A DNA stretch of 64,000 nucleotides, taken from Paraescarpia echinospica. Its lineage: Eukaryota > Annelida > Polychaeta > Sabellida > Siboglinidae. Below, one piece after another: positions 63,117 through 64,000 of this stretch. Made by a program: the position numbers and the translations under genes. The stretch is taken from positions 36,998,833 to 37,062,832 of the forward strand of contig CM034533.1 in assembly GCA_020002185.1 (NCBI GenBank), written 5' to 3'. Every line of letters begins with the position of its first letter. Position 1 is the first letter of the stretch. The notes beneath the pieces are model-generated. The model saw nothing but the letters and a program-made list of their open reading frames with translations. It was not told the DNA's origin and made no database searches.

Positions 63117-63716
63117 TTAATTGCACTGTAGACGTGTGTATTTAGTGCGGCTTTTTTATATTGTGTTTGCCCATTAAAATGTTCTGAATCAATACAAACA
63201 ACCTGTTTGTTGCAATGTATCCAAACTTATTTTTAACAATCAGTGCTGCAATACTGTGTGATGCAATAACATGTTTAACTGGTGCACTTCCAGGCATACC
63301 CGTATAGCTATGAAAGACCTTAATGTACAAGACTTAGACATAATCATTAAATACGTTGAGGAGAATTACACCTACTTCCAACGCAAACCATTGTTTGGTC
63401 AATGTACTCAACACAGCTAAAACATTTGTTGCAAAAGAGCCTGGTCAAGTAATATTTGTGTTGATATAATTATCAAAATATAATGTGGATTATATTTTAT
63501 GACGTTGCGGACATACGAAATATAATTTGGCACCTGATGTCCGTCACATGCAGAAAAATGCACATCGGTTGCTCTTTTAAAAAAGCTGTATCAGTTGTGA
63601 TTTGTATCTGAACTGCCATATTTGTATACTCAGATTTTTCCACTGTGGAAATGAGCATGTTAGAACACATTTTTTCACCAAAAATAGAGTATGGGAACTT
63701 TTTCTGCGGCCACGTG

Positions 63717-63762
<46 letters not shown>

Positions 63763-64000
63763 TCCTGCAGCATTCACAGACCAAATATGCATAACGCGCT
63801 GCCTTAGACAGACAGCTGTTTTAAACAGACAAAAGCCGTCTGCTTAAAGTTTTGAGCATTGGTTCCATGGATAATGCGTTTTCAGAGGTCGATTTTAAAG
63901 ATCATATGCAAAGGTTTCAGAAAATTACATACGTGATAACACACTGTTGTATTATGAATTTGCATTGCACAAAAACATTATTTTATTGGTTAATCCTTCA
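63117..64000. other. Window end with (TA)n, no recognised gene
   Basis: A TA microsatellite runs from about 63719 to 63760. A CTGATGTCCGTCACATG motif (63534-63550) matches the motif family at 60.2-60.5 kb. Open frames spanning the TA run are artefacts. Confidence 0.5.

Overview
The window is eukaryotic DNA, most likely from a marine invertebrate animal. It is AT-rich, has introns with GT/AG borders, long CA/GT/TA microsatellites and a dense mix of metazoan transposons (CR1, L2-like, RTE-like, Jockey-like, DIRS-like, hAT). The repeat families recall cephalochordates or hemichordates, but the species cannot be fixed from sequence alone. I see no rRNA, tRNA, CRISPR array or bacterial-type operon.

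Layout. Bases 1-18636 look like one large inverted-repeat element (called T1). Each arm carries a copy of a small gene with an RPA70-type zinc ribbon and a C2H2/C2HC finger, a 12-bp minisatellite and a ~130-bp tandem repeat. Its centre and right arm are filled with broken non-LTR retrotransposons and a decayed PIN-like/Cys-rich gene. About 95 bp beyond T1 is a minus-strand Cache-domain exon (18731-19005). An internally deleted hAT element follows (19766-20560), then a minus-strand Myb-like exon (22150-22328). Next is a second inverted-repeat element, T2 (22354-31386). It holds the tail of a DDE-integrase-like gene, a nearly complete CR1 retrotransposon with PHD and esterase domains in ORF1, and a HECT-like fragment. 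A hAT-type MITE (31965-32765) and a decayed tyrosine-recombinase-like gene (33153-34233, minus) come next. A third inverted-repeat element, T3 (37396-41304), has 29-bp ends, repeated 15-17 bp internal sites and an unclassified basic protein gene.

From 41.8 kb to 59.6 kb there are minus-strand exons of a von Willebrand A (VWA) domain protein (59375-59591, 42554-42670, probably 41848-42144). They have compatible phase-1 splice junctions. The 16.7-kb intron that splits the VWA domain holds a DIRS-like fragment and a 9.5-kb satellite of 34-bp hairpin-forming monomers with a 2900-bp higher-order period. VWA upstream and Cache downstream on the same strand suggest one large VWA-Cache gene (alpha2delta/CACHD1-like family), with most of this window being its introns. 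The joining of the VWA and Cache exons is an inference.

The right end has motif-bearing intergenic repeats and a young L2-like 3' fragment (61833-63116) with an intact frame and a visible target-site duplication. Almost every mobile gene here is broken by frameshifts, stops or lost catalytic residues. The exceptions are the 3' L2-like frame and, in part, the left T1 gene.
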